Positions 12,644 through 28,169 are shown, numbered from the stretch's first letter. The stretch: 64,000 bases of DNA from Salminus brasiliensis (GCF_030463535.1 NC_132896.1:32648977-32712976), one strand, 5' to 3'. Numbers and translations: made by a program. The notes: generated from the letters alone by a model not told the origin.

Positions 12644-12991
12644 TAACAAAAAAAATCTGTGCTGATATTTGCTCCATTTTAACACACAGCATGTTTGGAT
12701 ACAATATTACATAGTAAGTCCTAAGGGCACGGACAAGATTACCCAGCTAGTTCTAGGATTTGAACCCATGTCTTTGCAGTTTAGTTATGTGATCATTTAC
12801 AATATTACATATTTTGGTAAATCAGGATCTCTTCTATCCCACAGGATCATAATGCTGACAATCTGAATTACGCTCCCATTCGCTTTATTGACAAGAAAAC
12901 CGGGAGAGAAAGAAAGAAAGAACAGCCTGAAGAACTCGTGTACTCCCAAGTGAGAACCTCTCATGCTAATGATCATCGCTCAAAGCGCTGA
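10435..12991 (+). CDS. nitr: NITR-type receptor, V class A, two ITIMs
   Basis: Predicted 340-aa inhibitory receptor. Exons: leader 10435-10480 (two adjacent ATGs; 10438 also possible), V 10608-10955, second Ig domain 11161-11490, TM 12154-12261, linker 12422-12465, tail 12845-12991; frame open. The V domain is nearly identical to that of the gene at 505 but differs by ten nucleotide changes, all amino-acid-changing; here WYKQ has become WHKQ and the J-like end is FYTSTFLAV. Second domain: DAGTYYCAV and GKIIIGNGT. The TM (about 246-268) is uncharged. The tail has canonical ITIMs LNYAPI and LVYSQV separated by a basic stretch (GRERKKEQ). The TM, linker and tail are of the type found at 22158. 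The intron before the last exon contains (AAT)n. AATAAA lies at 13665. Confidence 0.92.
12578..12640. repeat. (AAT)n microsatellite
   Basis: Uninterrupted AAT run in intron 5 of the gene at 10435. Confidence 0.95.
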
Positions 12992-14890
<1,899 letters not shown>

Positions 14891-16654
14891 CAATGGGTGT
14901 GGCTATCGCAGCATCACGTAAGACAACATAGTGAAAGTGACTTTAAGTTTAGATAGATAGTCATACTTTATTGACTTTATTGGTAATAATATGTACATGA
15001 ATCCCAATGTTCCAGCCACTTTACCTGTTCAGCTTAGCAGAATATTAGGATTTGTTTGTGTTTGTCTCTCTCCATGGTCCTGAAACTGAATTGTGTTGCT
15101 CTCAGTGGTGCTGAAAACCATGTGATTCACTTCCCACAGCAGAAAATGGTTATTGCAGTTTGGACACTCTTAATAAAATAACACATTTTGAGCATATTAT
15201 GCAATTTGACAATAAGTGAATATACCCTGTACAGGAAACAATTCTGCATATTATTTATGCTCATTTTCTATGCACTGTTTCTGTGATTTCTACTGTCAAA
15301 AATAAGAAAAACACATTAAATTTACTATTACTTTTGAACAGACCACATTTAATGCTTTTTATAATATGTTAAATAAATCTGATTAAAGTAATTATGCTTT
15401 AGAATGTGAGGAGAAGTTTTTCACTACAGGATGTGATCTTATTTGCACAAAAAATCTAAATCTAAATAAACAAATTGGGGTCAAAATGGGTGTCCAAACT
15501 TTTGCATAAGAGATTATGTTCCCCCTCTAACCGCAAAGCAACTAAGGTCACCCAAGGTCATCTTCGATGAGCAATAATAGAAGAATAATAGCTGCACTCC
15601 ACCACAAGGGGGCATCTCTTCCACACACTTCGGCACATCTTCACATTTCTGGAGGAACAGTGTCTGGAACTTGCTGCTGCTTTCTTACTTTAGGAAAAGA
15701 GAGGAAATGGGGAATGAAAGGGACACGCACAGCAAGATTTAATCAACTGATCTGAAGCAAACAAGCAGCCAGTAAGTCCAGATCTGATCAGCTGTTCTCA
15801 GACCTGTGTCGTACCTCTTCTAGTCTTATATAGCTGTAAGAGCAGGTGATGAACTTTCCCAATCCTGTTTGGAATTTCTCGTTCTCTCCTCAGGGATGAT
15901 GTTCAGGTTCACAGATCTGATCTGGACACATTGAGAAACATACAGCAGGATTGACCTTAAGTGTCCTCTCTCTTCTACTACAAGGGCTTGGAGAGGTCAG
16001 TCTGCAAATGATGCAATACTTAATAAGAGACTGATCACACTGGACCCAGTTATTTAAAATGTACTTCAGCTACCCCCCCCCCCCCTCCCACCTACACACT
16101 AAAGTATCACAGCTCTAAATAGACAAATATAAAGCTATTTTCACACAATTAGTTGTGCACACTCACACAACTGCACTTCTTCTCATCACACTGGAGACAG
16201 GAGGAACAGCTGCTGCCCACATGCTCCTCCCCTAATCCACTAGTACCACCCCTTCTATGTAGTGATTTCTGCTACTTCAGGGTGCACCTACTGCTGACAA
16301 CAGGCCTTCAACCACACACATAGTTTATATAATCTCCATAGAAAAGCACTGACCATAGAACGGGATGGTCTGGAGCAGCTGCACATGAGTGTCCCTTCAG
16401 AAAGTCAGGTCATCATGACCAATGCCAGGCCTTAGCTAGAGGGCTATAAAGCCCCCCAGCTTCGTTGCTGTAGGAAAGGGGTAGCTAGTCATTTCAGAAG
16501 GAACTTGGTCTTGTTAAATGTAAAATGACTTTATTAATCTGGACAATAAGTGTATTGTGTATTTTGGCACTACAGTTTAATATTTAATATTAATATAAAA
16601 AAATACAGCATTGGTAATTTCAGTAAATAACAATGCATTTATTGATCGTCCACT

Positions 16655-16864
16655 CGTCCAAATACATTAGTGAGGTCAAGTACTGAAGTTTGTTCATTAC
16701 AAACACTACTCCAAATCATTCCTAAAGTACTGGGTGGAGCTCACTCACTTCCGTTACTCCACAGCCCAATGCTGGGGGGCGTTGTGTCTCTGTGTCAGCA
16801 ACGGGTGCAGCTTAAAGCAGATAAATTATTAGGGGTGTCTGGATACTTTAGGGACATATAGTGT
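16655..16864 (+). mobile_element. MITE-like element, 5'-truncated
   Basis: It shares the CCACAGCCCAATGCTGGGGG core and the terminal GGACATATAGTGTATC with the longer copies at 17529 and 34395. Confidence 0.6.
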
Positions 16865-16933
16865 ATCTTCTGAACTGGAGGTCCTATTTTGTGTGCACTC
16901 CAGTGCACTCCAACTTTTATTATATATTTATCC

Positions 16934-17069
<136 letters not shown>

Positions 17070-17528
17070 TTGCTCTGAATAAATAAAGCACTGATAGCAT
17101 TGACAGCTTTAAATATACATACATTTAGCAGAAGACCTAAGACTGTTGCACAGCACTGTTTATCCTATATTCCATTCACTTGCATTATCAGTGCAGCAGC
17201 GTCTCACATTAACCTCTCTCTAACCTGCCACAGAAACACAGTCTGTAAAAGGAACTCAGCATATCAGTAGTCTTGAACAGTCACTGTGGTTTTTAACTGC
17301 GGACTGTGAAATCTCACAACTTACCACCCTCGGCGCTGAAATCTTACACACCATCTTAAAAACCTAAGACTCTTAAACTGCTACGAAAACAAAGCTAAAG
17401 ATAGTGATGCAAACAGCATCTGTACACAGACACCAACCACAATGAACCACGACACATTTAGTACAGAAATATTATTGGAATAAAAACAAATAAACACAAA
17501 GAAATGTATCATCAAATGCATTTATACA

Positions 17529-18011
17529 TACACAATATGGACAAAAGTATTGGGACACCTGCTCATTCATTGTTTCATCTGAAATCAGGGGCATTAAAAA
17601 GAGTTTCTCCTGCTTCTGTTGGAGTAACTGTCTCTACTAGATTTTGGAGGCGAGGATTTGATTGCATTCAGCGACAAGACTGTTAGCGAGGTCAGGATGT
17701 TGGATGATCACCACCACACCTCATCAACTCCCAACTCCCCAACTCATCCCAAAATTATTGGATGGATTGCCATCATCATTCCAAAGAACACAGTTACACT
17801 GCTCCACAGCTCAATACTGAAGGGCTTTATACCTCTCTATAAGCCCATGTCTTGTATTAGGCATGGTGCAAATAGGATAATGCTTATCTGCTCCAGATAG
17901 TTCTATTCTATTGGCAACACTTGTCTACAGAGACTAGACTAGCTGTGTCTGTGTGCAACTTAAAGTATCTCAGTAGATAGGATGTCCACAAACATTTGGA
18001 CATAGAGTGTA
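17529..18011 (+). mobile_element. MITE-like DNA element with inverted ends
   Basis: It begins TACACAATATGGACAAAAGT and ends with the imperfect reverse complement (ACATTTGGACATAGAGTGTA). It has no coding capacity. The internal core (TTGATTGCATTCAGCGACAA) is shared with the copies at 34395 and 48048. The ends suggest a Tc1/mariner-type non-autonomous element; the family is not certain. Confidence 0.75.
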
Positions 18012-18569
18012 TCTTATAGCTGGGTTTAAAGTGTAAGGTGGAGTTAATAAGTTAAGACAAACAAATGAAGGTTGCTAATTCTTAATGTTTATTAATATAA
18101 TAGAAATATCACTGGCAGGGTCGAGGAACAAGCACATTCATATTTACTATTCATTTAAATATAGTTAATATAGACTATAAATACCCAAATTCTGATTAGA
18201 TATAAAACATATATAGAAACTAAACCAAAATCCATCAGCACTGTGCTTTTGTACCTCTTTATTAGACAGCACTGAAACTCTATACAGTACTTTTACAGTA
18301 CAGTGTATGTTCACATGCCTTGTCTGAAAAAAACTGATGTGAGTTCTGACAGACAGAAATAGCTGAGCATCCTGTGGAAACTTTGACGTGTTAGAGGTGG
18401 GTTGTTTTTCTCAGAAGCCCAATCAGGGTGGTCAGAGAGGCCTTTAGTGGTGCAGAGGCTAAAAGATCAAGGCGTGGAGGACTCAGAGCTGCGAAAACCA
18501 CCAACGGCCAAAACACCACCACAGGCAGTGACATTCACCGACACGTCAAATCAAGAATCATCGCACACA

Positions 18570-18592
18570 TGCACACACACACACACACACAC
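18570..18592. repeat. (CA)n microsatellite
   Basis: Short CA run. The duplicate spacer has a longer one at the equivalent place (48941-48975). Confidence 0.9.
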
Positions 18593-19048
18593 TCCTGGTA
18601 TATTTAAAGTGAAATCATGATCATAATTATTATAATTATTATAATTAAATGATCATTTACGTTCCTCCTTCTAATGACTCACGCTACTTTACAGTGCACC
18701 TATTGCTGACAGAAGTGTTCAATTGGGCACACAGCTTGTGAAATCCCTACCAACAGACTGAGAGACTCTGGAGCACAGGGTATAAAGCCCTCCAACACTG
18801 GGCTGCGGAGCAGTGGATCTGCATTCTCTGGAGTGATGGAGCTCATCCGAACAATCATCCAAGTCTCCCCAAAAGAGTAGAAGCTGCTCCAGCAGCAGAA
18901 GGTGATAAACTCCCTATTATTTACCTTGATTTTAGAAGAAATGCTAGATGTTCAGGTTTCGATAAGTCCCTGAACCTTTATGTTCCAATCTAATGATGAT
19001 TAAAGGATCTTTACTTTACTTGATTTAAGGTTTCCCAGTGTTGCATGG

Positions 19049-19051
<3 letters not shown>

Positions 19052-19087
<36 letters not shown>
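19052..19087. repeat. (GA)n microsatellite
   Basis: Uninterrupted GA run. Equivalent GA runs lie at 49097 and 28541 in the other spacer copies. Confidence 0.9.
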
Positions 19088-19090
<3 letters not shown>

Positions 19091-19600
19091 TCATGAGACA
19101 TGATTGGTAATTGTGACATAGTGGTGGAGGAGGAGCCTTAGTAAGAACTAAAGCTAACCCTGCCTACACCATCGTCCTTCAACACCTTACTGTACATGCA
19201 TCAAAGGACGTCTAGTATTATTGCATATATTAGTGATTTAGTATCTATTATAGTCTATTATAGAGTCATGGTAGCTTATATGGTCTGTATTTTCATGCTT
19301 ATGTTTGCAGAGGGCAGAAAAAAACGCAGTTTCATTATTTATTTATTTATTTATTTATTTTTCATTATTATTATTATCCATTATTAGCAATAACATGCAA
19401 TACAATATAAAACAAGAAAAATATAATGTGGGTAATTGTGTACACCACCCAAAAATGCATTATTCTAATGTCTGAAACCCAAACTAGTCCCAAACTAGTC
19501 AACTGCCAGCTCCTTTCTATTTTCCAACAGCAACCTTAACACATGCTGAAGTATTGTAGAGATGAAGGTCACTACAGTACATGGGGAGTTTACTAGATAT

Positions 19601-19640
19601 ATGACTACTTATTAGATATAGGCATCTAATAAGTAGTCAT
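19601..19640. repeat. Perfect 16-bp inverted repeat
   Basis: ATGACTACTTATTAGA at 19601-19616 and its exact reverse complement at 19625-19640, loop of 8. No U-run follows, so it is not a typical terminator; function unknown. Confidence 0.8.
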
Positions 19641-20200
19641 GAAACTAAAAACTGGCCTCATAGTAGTAAATGGCCCAGGATAGCATTCAGCCAGGCTCTG
19701 GTCATTGGCACCTATCCCAAACTGGACCAGACCAGTGGTTGTATCACATTTCGGTGACAGTGACTGTCTTTTAGAACTTTGTGGCTGGCCTTTATGATCG
19801 GTCTTCACATCTGAAATGCTTGACCCTAACCTTGACCTTCTCATCATACGCAATAAATGAGCATGATGGTGATGGAAATGTCAGAATCAGCACTTTCTGC
19901 AATACCATTTCTTCATGCAGCATAGACAGACTCCTCTTTGGCACCATGTTAGACTTGGCAAACATCAAGAAGATGCTGCTGGTCTGTCATAAAGAGACAA
20001 TTCCCTGAGTCATCTGTTTTCTCTGTGTGACTCTCAGTCAGTATTGTGTAGGAGTAATAGATAGTCGAGGGAGCAGCGATACTGAAAGCTCACCAATGAC
20101 CTTAGCTAAGATTCAAGATGTGAGTAGCTTACCAGGACCTCAGCAGTGGAAACCACTGCTCAAACCTTTACCTTGTAAACCTTTCTGCTCATTCCCACAG

Positions 20201-20296
20201 GACAGCACTACTGTGGAGCTGATCTACGCTGCCAAACAGCTGAGAATGAAGAGTGGAAACAGTTTGTACTCTGAACTGGAATACTTCAAAGTGTGA
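20201..20296 (+). pseudogene. Orphan NITR tail exon with intact ITIMs
   Basis: After a good acceptor (CATTCCCACAG) lies an open 31-codon tail ending in a stop. It matches the last exon of the gene at 55735 except for one Met/Thr difference and a few silent bases. It contains SLYSEL and LEYFKV, both ITIM-like. No leader, V, second Ig or TM exon of its own is found between 12991 and this point. The following 3' sequence, with AATAAA at 20791, also matches 59162-59830. It was most likely carried along as the end of an upstream gene when a block containing the gene at 22158 was duplicated. Its splice phase (0) would fit the linker exon of the gene at 10435. Confidence 0.85.
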
Positions 20297-22036
20297 TGTG
20301 AGGATACAGCTTTAGAGTGTGTGGTCACTAAAGTCTTTAGCTGGATAAACATAGACGTGGTCAGACTGATGGTGCCTGATTGTGCGCCCTGATGGAAGAT
20401 ATATATAAATGTTCTTCTCTTTTTTATCTGCTTTGACAGAAATAACCTTTCAGTGGTTAAACTAAGGGTGTGATCACATGTCAACACCTCGGAGAACTGA
20501 GACTTCATTGGAAAATGACAATATTGTGAAACTGAACCCAAATACAGAATACACTCTGAATCTTCTAAAGCTTAAAGATTCCATAAGAAACCATTTACAA
20601 AAGGTTCCTTAACCAGTTAAAGTATTAAATAGAGCCACTGTCTTTACTAAGAGGCCTTATTTTAAGAGTGTAGAGTCATATTTATCTATATATTGGTTAC
20701 ATTGGGCAATATTATTTTGTTAAAATTCTTTTCATGTGAATTGTACAGGAATATATTTCTCATTTCACTTCCCTCTTATTGTTACCCCTAAATAAAAGCT
20801 CTTATTTTGATCATCAAAGTTGTTGATCTGAATTTCTTTCCAAATGCTTGTTCAGTAATGTAATATGTGGACTTGTTTTGCACTACACCCTAATTCATCA
20901 AGCTGGTGCATTTTACTGTATCACATTTGCAATAACCCAATATGGTAATAAATTGCTAATAACAGAAAGCGATTCTGAATTATTCATCTCTGACTGGCAA
21001 TTAAAATATGATAACTCGACACTAAACTTAGTAGTCCTTTTAAAATGTACTCTATTAATGAATAAATCTTACTAATTATTATACTAATTTAGACAATCAT
21101 AACTTCTATACATAATATAACACCAGGAATTTTTAAATCTTTATTTTATATATGTTTTGATCTTATTATATTCTTATAGTTATATCTGGGTTATCTTCCA
21201 GCTGTATGGTGAGCTAAAGGACTCTACACACTTGGATACAGACCTATAGGCATATCATAGGCAGGACTGTGGTTGATGTGATATTTAAAATAGATATGAT
21301 ATAATGCATCACAGTCTTGTAACATGTTTATAGGGCCATTTCTGAAATTTTCCAGACCCTTAATGACATTCTACTTGGGGGTTCCCAGTTCTAATCTATG
21401 CCAGTCAATTTTTTACACAAAGGATATAAAAAAGGCGACAACAGAGAGTTTAAAGGACAATGCTATCTATATAAATTTAATTTTATATTTCACTGAATTG
21501 TGAGACATTTAATGCATCATATTAATTTTGCATAGGTGTAACATTGGCATTAACCAAATTTCAAGATGTTTTATTAAATGGCTAAATCAGACGGCGCAGA
21601 TGAAGCTGCAGCAGAGTTACTTTCTGCTGCTGTTACTATCTACGCCAATCACTACCAGTGTGGATCAGTGTTCTCATGCCCATTGATTTACAGCAGTTTT
21701 GGCTGCTTCAATCTTTAAATTACACAGAACCTCACACAGAATCTCAGATCATTGTTTATTTAGTTATTTAGAGACCATACAGGTCTGTGAGAATGACCAT
21801 AATCAAAATTATTATTGTAAGTAACCTCTACAACCATGTTAGTTCACTTGTTACTATTTTGTGTTTGGCTGAGAGTTTAGAGAGTTTACTACAGAAACTT
21901 TGACCATAACAGAACAGGTTGGATTGTGGCTCAGTTTTTTGGGAACTAAAACTATATGCTGATAAAAAAGTGCTGTTTAAGAAACCAAGGGAGCTTCTGG
22001 TGACCACCCAGAACTATAAAAGAAGCGGAAAGAAAG
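20297..22036. other. Duplicated spacer, partner of 59163-60831
   Basis: About 20297-20580, 20750-21010 and 21850-22036 match 59163-59460, 59580-59830 and 60650-60831. No exon is seen. The polyadenylation signal AATAAA lies at 20791-20796. Confidence 0.75.
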
Positions 22037-22118
22037 AACCTTGTGACTTTTGTCAGCCAATGACTTTTGTTCCATGTTAAGACTCAACCAGTCTAATTCA
22101 GTTCAGTCGCTTCCTTTT
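22037..22118 (+). promoter_or_regulatory. NITR promoter module
   Basis: AACCTTGTGACTTTTGTCAG followed by CCAAT at 22057-22061, then CAGTCGCTTCCTTTT at 22104-22118, about 40 bases before the start codon. Confidence 0.65.
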
Positions 22119-22157
22119 AAATATTTTCCTTGAAGGTATAGCTGTTTATTTATTTTG

Positions 22158-25100
22158 ATGATGGCTCGAGCTGGGATTATAATCCTCTTTCTCTGCAAAA
22201 TATGTAAGTTAGTAGTAAGTAGTAAGAAATGTATCTTTCAATTATAATGAATTATTCTTGTTTGAAATTTCATGATTCATTTTTTAATTTTACTGAACTT
22301 TCACAGGTTCTGCTCAAGCTGTAGGAAATCCAGAGCCATTGGTCGTCTCAGTTAAAGCTGGGGAATCGGTTACTATCAGCTGCACAATTACAGACCAGAA
22401 GTCCAAAGTTATGTTTTGGTTCAAGCAAAGACTGGAGCACATGCCGCTGGAAGTGGGATACAAGCTCAGTAATAAGACACATGCACTTCAGAATCCATTC
22501 AGGGACTCAAAATCAGGATTTCAGCTTCAGCAGACTGCGAGCGGCGTTTCTCTCATTATTGGAAATGTGAGTAAAGAAGACGAGGGAATGTACTTCTGTG
22601 GAGAGGCTGAGCAGAGCATTGTGAAGTTTTCTAATGGGACTTTCTTAGCGGTGTCAGGTAATTATACTGTTTCTGTTCTGTTCTGTTTTTGTTTCAATGT
22701 TCTGATAACTGTGGAAACATCTTTTAAAAGTTATATCAATATCAGGGTAAATATGTTTGTGTGAACAGCTATTAATGATCACACTACACTTTACAGCATG
22801 GTTAACAGTTCCACCTATATTAGCAGGATGAAGATTTTACACTGTCCATGTTTTTTTGACCAGGTCATTCAAACATCTCAGTGGATCAAACTCCAGTACT
22901 GGAATCAGTTTCTTCAGGAGAGTCGGTGACTCTGCAGTGCACAGTCCTCTCTGAGATCCATTCAGAAGATCTCAGGGTGCTCTGGTTCAGATCTGCTGCA
23001 GGACGATCCCTTCCTGAAATCATCTACACTGATCACAACAGCAGCAGCTGTCAGTGTGAGACCAGCTCCTCTCCACACAGCTGTGTGTACAACTTCTCCA
23101 AGAACATCCTCAACGACAGTGATGCTGGAACTTACTACTGCGCTGTGAGCACCTGTGGGAAGATCATCATTGGCAATGGAACAACAGTGTGCCAGAGTAA
23201 GATTGTACTTCTAAATGAACACACACACACACACACACACACATCAACACATACACTTGTGTGTTCTATAAAACTAGGTAAAACAGGTATCAGTAATGTT
23301 TGATATTAGTGAGGACATTCCTAGAAAGCTATTGTCTGAATTCCGTCAATTCTGAGCAGTGACTGTGACTTAAAATCCTAGCAAGGTTTCACCAGCTTCA
23401 TAATTCTGCTGGCCAGACATGCAAGAGAGAGAGAAAAAAAATATATTGTTTAATGTTGCTTTTACATAAGAACCTCTTATCTCCAAAGCAAATGTACAGG
23501 AAAGGAAAAAAATGTCTTACTTTCAATGGAAGTCAAAGTAAAAATAACAGTTTGTATTAGACTCAAATTCTGTCAATAAATGAAAAACTATATTATAAAA
23601 CTAATATATAACTAAAATATATATATATATAAATAATAATGTTTTTGGTTTTAATATAATTCTAATGCCACATTTTAACTACTTAAAAACTGAAAATACA
23701 GTTGATGTGTTCTTATTATTTTTAAGTTAAAAGGTTGTACTTTTTATTTATTTTGATTACATATTACATATTTTCATACTTTCATTCATAAAAATGTTTT
23801 TAATAAAAATGAAGAGCTAAAATATTTCACATTTCAGAGAACACATGAACCAAAGATAATGTAACATTTCTTAAATGGAATTAAGCAAAAACAACTTATT
23901 TACCATCCTTTCATCTTAATGCATGAATAAAACTAAATATGAGATTTTAATGATCATTTTATCTTTTTCTTTGCACACATGTGATTAGTGATGTAGTAGC
24001 GATTAATAAACTTCTGATGCGACATTTTAAAGCATTTTAAATTGATACTGTCTGATATTGTGATCATTGTTTTCTTACAGATCTGCCAGACAGTCCTGTA
24101 CTGATGGCCCTCATGGTGTTTTCAGTGGTGTGTGTGGTTGTAATCTGTGCTCAGGCCGTTGTTATTGTTAAGATAAGGAGATCTGGACAGCATACTGGTA
24201 TGTATAGTTAATAATATAATAACTACAGTGGATTTACTGTTCACTGTATACAGACTAATTGCAACTGAGGTAAAATTCTGTCATGGCTTTTATCTTCTTT
24301 CCTCTCTACAGAGAAACTTCGGCAGGGTGCAGTGATAGAGAACGCTTCCAACCAGGTAATCTGTTTACATCTCTTTTCATAATCTTTATTCATGTTTGTT
24401 TGATTCAAATGTAAACAATATTGATAATATTGACATTTACCAAGCTACTTAGTACCCACAGCCCTTCATATACAGTAGATACTGATGTAATTCTTCACTC
24501 ATAACTCACAAAAAGGCCCAGTTTTTAATAACAAACCCAATCAGTTATTATCCCCTTCAGACATGCTAATGATTGATCAAAAAACCCCTTACAGCCAAAA
24601 ATATTTATTATTCATTTATTATTATAGCTCTGAAATCCTCAAAAAAATATTCTGTTTAAAGAATGCATTAAAAAGTGTGTTTTTAAAACATGTACATAAA
24701 TATACCTTTCTTATCTTCCAGACAACTAGACAAGATGTATACAGTAATTATTGTGAGACAAATAGGTTGTGTAATGCAAACATTCAACCGACTTTAGCTG
24801 ATAATGGGTGGAATTTGTTTGAGAGACAAAAATAGTGAGTAACCAAGCAAATTACATTGTTGGAAGTAATTATTATAATTACTGTAATAATTGTTGTAAA
24901 AACGTATTATAAAAATGAACCAAGACTGGAAAATGCTAGCTTTCCTGAAATAATGGACTGAAAAGTGTCCATAAATTGCCCCACAACTGCAGGTGCCTTT
25001 TTGAAATCAAAAGGTTCTGGTCTGATGGATTTTTGTAATATACAGAATGTTAATATGAATCATACAAATTCTAATTAAGAGAAACCACCCTACACTCTAC

Positions 25101-25780
25101 AAAAAATATAGCTTATCATTACCAAGTATGAACATGAGTTTTGCATATGTTCTGAATTAAACGAGGACTTCAGGGCTTAGAAGTTGTGTGATGTTGCACC
25201 AAGGTCCTGGAGGAACATTATTTTTTGCATGTATATTGTCACTGTCACTCAAACTCAAAAGTTCACTGTTTTCCATTAGATGAATCTAGATGTTGTTTTC
25301 CTCCTACTCTTAAGTTGCCTGATTGGAGATTCAAGGTTTTTCATGCCAGCAAAGATATGGATATGGTTAAAACAATCAAGCTTCTTGAACTTAAGCCCAG
25401 ATTGTTCTTACAAAGCCCTGAATCTAGATATTTTCGGCCAGAGCTTCTTGGTGAGGGCTACAACACACATTTTGAACAATTTACACAATTTTAAGAGAAC
25501 ACCAGTTCTTCAGTAATGATAACAGGATTTATAAATTAGCATGAAGCTATTGTAAGTGACCCATAAAAGACATTCTGTGAGTTGAGTTAAAATAGAAACC
25601 ACAAGAACTTTTAATGTGTTTCAACAGGGCGGCAATGCTGAGAGTCTGAATTACGCTGCAGTTCAGTTCAAAGAGAAGAAACCTAAACGTGAAGACAGAA
25701 GGAGGAGAAAAGAGCCTGAAGAACTGGTGTACTCTCAAGTGAGAACCTCCACTGCTACTGGTCCTCGGCCAAAGCGCTAG
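22158..25780 (+). CDS. nitr: NITR-type receptor, V class B, two ITIMs
   Basis: Predicted 347-aa inhibitory receptor. Exons: leader 22158-22203, V 22307-22657, second Ig domain 22864-23196, TM 24081-24197, linker 24312-24355, tail 25628-25780; all GT-AG, frame open. Leader MMARAGIIILFLCKI is identical to that at 60944. V domain (18-132): ISC, WFKQRLEH, DEGMYFC, J-like FSNGTFLAV. The second domain has an additional cysteine (SSSSCQCE, an Arg-to-Cys change relative to its paralogs), giving six. The TM (about 248-271) is uncharged. The tail has ITIMs LNYAAV and LVYSQV with a highly basic spacer (DRRRRK). A (CA)n run opens intron 3. The genomic block from about 20140 to here is a duplicate of 59030 to the window end. 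Confidence 0.92.
23219..23242. repeat. (CA)n microsatellite
   Basis: CA run in intron 3 of the gene at 22158; the paralog at 60944 lacks most of it. Confidence 0.9.
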
Positions 25781-26311
25781 CTTCTTTTCTTTCTGTAAAA
25801 TAAATGAAATGTTCAGGCAGTGTGTTTAGTGGTGTGTTCAGCACTGCAGAGTTTAGTTTGACAGTCTTTAACTCTTTGTTTCATGTTTTACAATCTGGCA
25901 GTTTCATTGTTTTGTGCTAGTTTTTGTCCTGTAAAGTACCAGGTCTTACTTAGACTTTTACTGCTCTCAACATCAGAAGATTTGAACTCATTTGGACTCA
26001 ACTGCCATATGAATCACTTAATTTATTTTAAACAAAAAATGTAGCTAATACATACAGTTTTAAATTACAATTTTTTAAAAAGATCAATGGGTATGAATCA
26101 TATCATATAAGGTTATGCACTATTAGCACATCAGACTACTTTTATACATCATTAAAATATTTTTTATATTTTATTTGATAAATTCTATAATAATTCATAC
26201 ATTATTATATATGTATTGCATAATATTGATTCCAAACTTTTGAACAGCAAAAAATAAATTTGTTTATGTTTATACATTTATATAATATATATATAAATAT
26301 ATAACCGTGGA

Positions 26312-26315
<4 letters not shown>

Positions 26316-26373
<58 letters not shown>
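26316..26373. repeat. (TA)n microsatellite
   Basis: Uninterrupted TA run. Confidence 0.95.
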
Positions 26374-26377
<4 letters not shown>

Positions 26378-28169
26378 TTAACTTGTTTGATATTAAATTA
26401 TATGATATTTATATATGGAATTGAATTTTCCCCATGATAAAATTTACTGTGATGTATGTGCTATTTGGTTTGTTTACATAAATGATAAGGTTTACCATAT
26501 AACAAATATTTTAACTTCAATAAATTAATCCATTAAAATATTATCTGGGCTGATGTGTCCACTGTGATTTAACCCTTTGATCCTGTTTGTGAGTCCACTT
26601 TGTAATGTTTGTAGCAACACTGGCCAGTACATCATCCTTTACATACTACATAGTTCATATCAATAAAAATAGGGGGTAGAAAAAGACTTATACATTATAT
26701 ATTTTGTATGTATTTTATATGGTTTACATAACTATTGTGCACTGTGATAATCTTCATACTCAGTAAGACACTGCAGACAGACCAACATTTTATCAGAACA
26801 GTTTATCAGTAATTGTGTGTGTGTGTGTGTTTATACTCTTCTGTTCTGGTGAATTATTATTATTTGAATTATTATTATTATAGAGGCTGTCATCATTTCA
26901 ATTAGTTATTCTGAATTTGAACACACACTCACATGCACACACACACTAGTATTTAGCCCTATTGGTAGTTATGTCAGCCTCTGGTGCTGCCCCTCATTTG
27001 CATGTTGGCAGTTTCTTTCTTGAGTAACCTCACTAGAGTTTACCCAGACAGAAAGGTGAGGGCCCCTGGGAGGTGCGGACACATCTGCTGGTGCTGCATT
27101 ACAGCTGTGGTTGACTCTGAGCGTGCACTAGAGGGACTTCCTTTCTCTAGAGCAGCCACTGCCTTTTCCAGAGCAAAATCATATGTTTCAGGTTTGATGC
27201 TCAGCACCAGCTGGAAGGGGCTGCAGGGCTGAAGAAGACAGGGCTGCATGGATATGAAGTCAATAGTGGAGGCTTTGCCTATTGGCAGGTGTTTTGGTGT
27301 TCTACAAAACAGGATTGATCTTCTACAGCAACCGTTTCAGAAGGACTGTGTTTTACCTGAATGAGAGATAACTCAAAGTTCTGCTCACAGACTGAAGCAA
27401 CAGGCAAGAAGGATGAAGAACAGATGATTGTAGGTGGTCTCTGACTGTCTCTCCACTGACATCCAAAGAGCATGAGTGGTCAGCCCGTGTCAGTCTGGCT
27501 ACCCTCATCTTTAAGGACTCATTCTGGATTCTGGAGAAGCTGAGAGAACATCAACTATGCTGATTCCTCAAGGAGAGTGTGTTGGGCTGCTCTCGACTGG
27601 ACTTTCTGGGTTGCTTTGTTGGTTCTATGATCATTGAGATGTTTGTGTAGTAATGATGCAGGATTGTACTACAGTTGTCGACAGTGTCATTTTTTGACTC
27701 TGTCCCACATTTGCAACTTAGCCAATTTGTAGAGTCCAGGCCGAAAAGCAACATATTATTAGTATAGTGCAGGTGTGTCTAATCCTGGTCCTGGTGATCA
27801 ACCACCCTGTTCAGTTCCAACCATAATCTAACATATCTGATCCAGGTAATGAAGGCTTTTTGGTGGTGTTTGGATATTACAGTTTAAATAGACACCAAAA
27901 ATCCACGGCACCTTATATGAAAAGCTGAAAATGCTGAAATATTTGAAATATAATGAAATATTTATTAATATCTAATCCTTTAATACACATTCTTTAATCG
28001 TGAGAAATTCACCCCAAATGTTCATACATATGTTTACTATCTACTCACTAATGAAGAAATCATAATTTGAGCCCAGGTTCTTTTCGGTACGTCTTCTTTC
28101 AGAAGTGTATGGATAGCCATGCAGGTTAAATAAGAGGACAGGGTGAACCGCTGTTATTTTGTGGAGACA

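Noticed and set aside
12442-12714. Open frame with a long Asn run and its minus-strand Leu run
   Set aside because: It is the (AAT)n repeat in an intron; the real linker exon ends at 12465 with a consensus donor.
15567-15755. 62-codon frame beginning MSNNRRIIAALHH
   Set aside because: It lies in the duplicated spacer, the equivalent place at 46750-46900 is interrupted, and no splice context or family match is seen.
26950-27760. Higher-GC stretch with open frames on both strands between two convergent genes
   Set aside because: I could not link the frames to any family, splice signals are unclear and the frames are short; it may be an old repeat or decayed gene.
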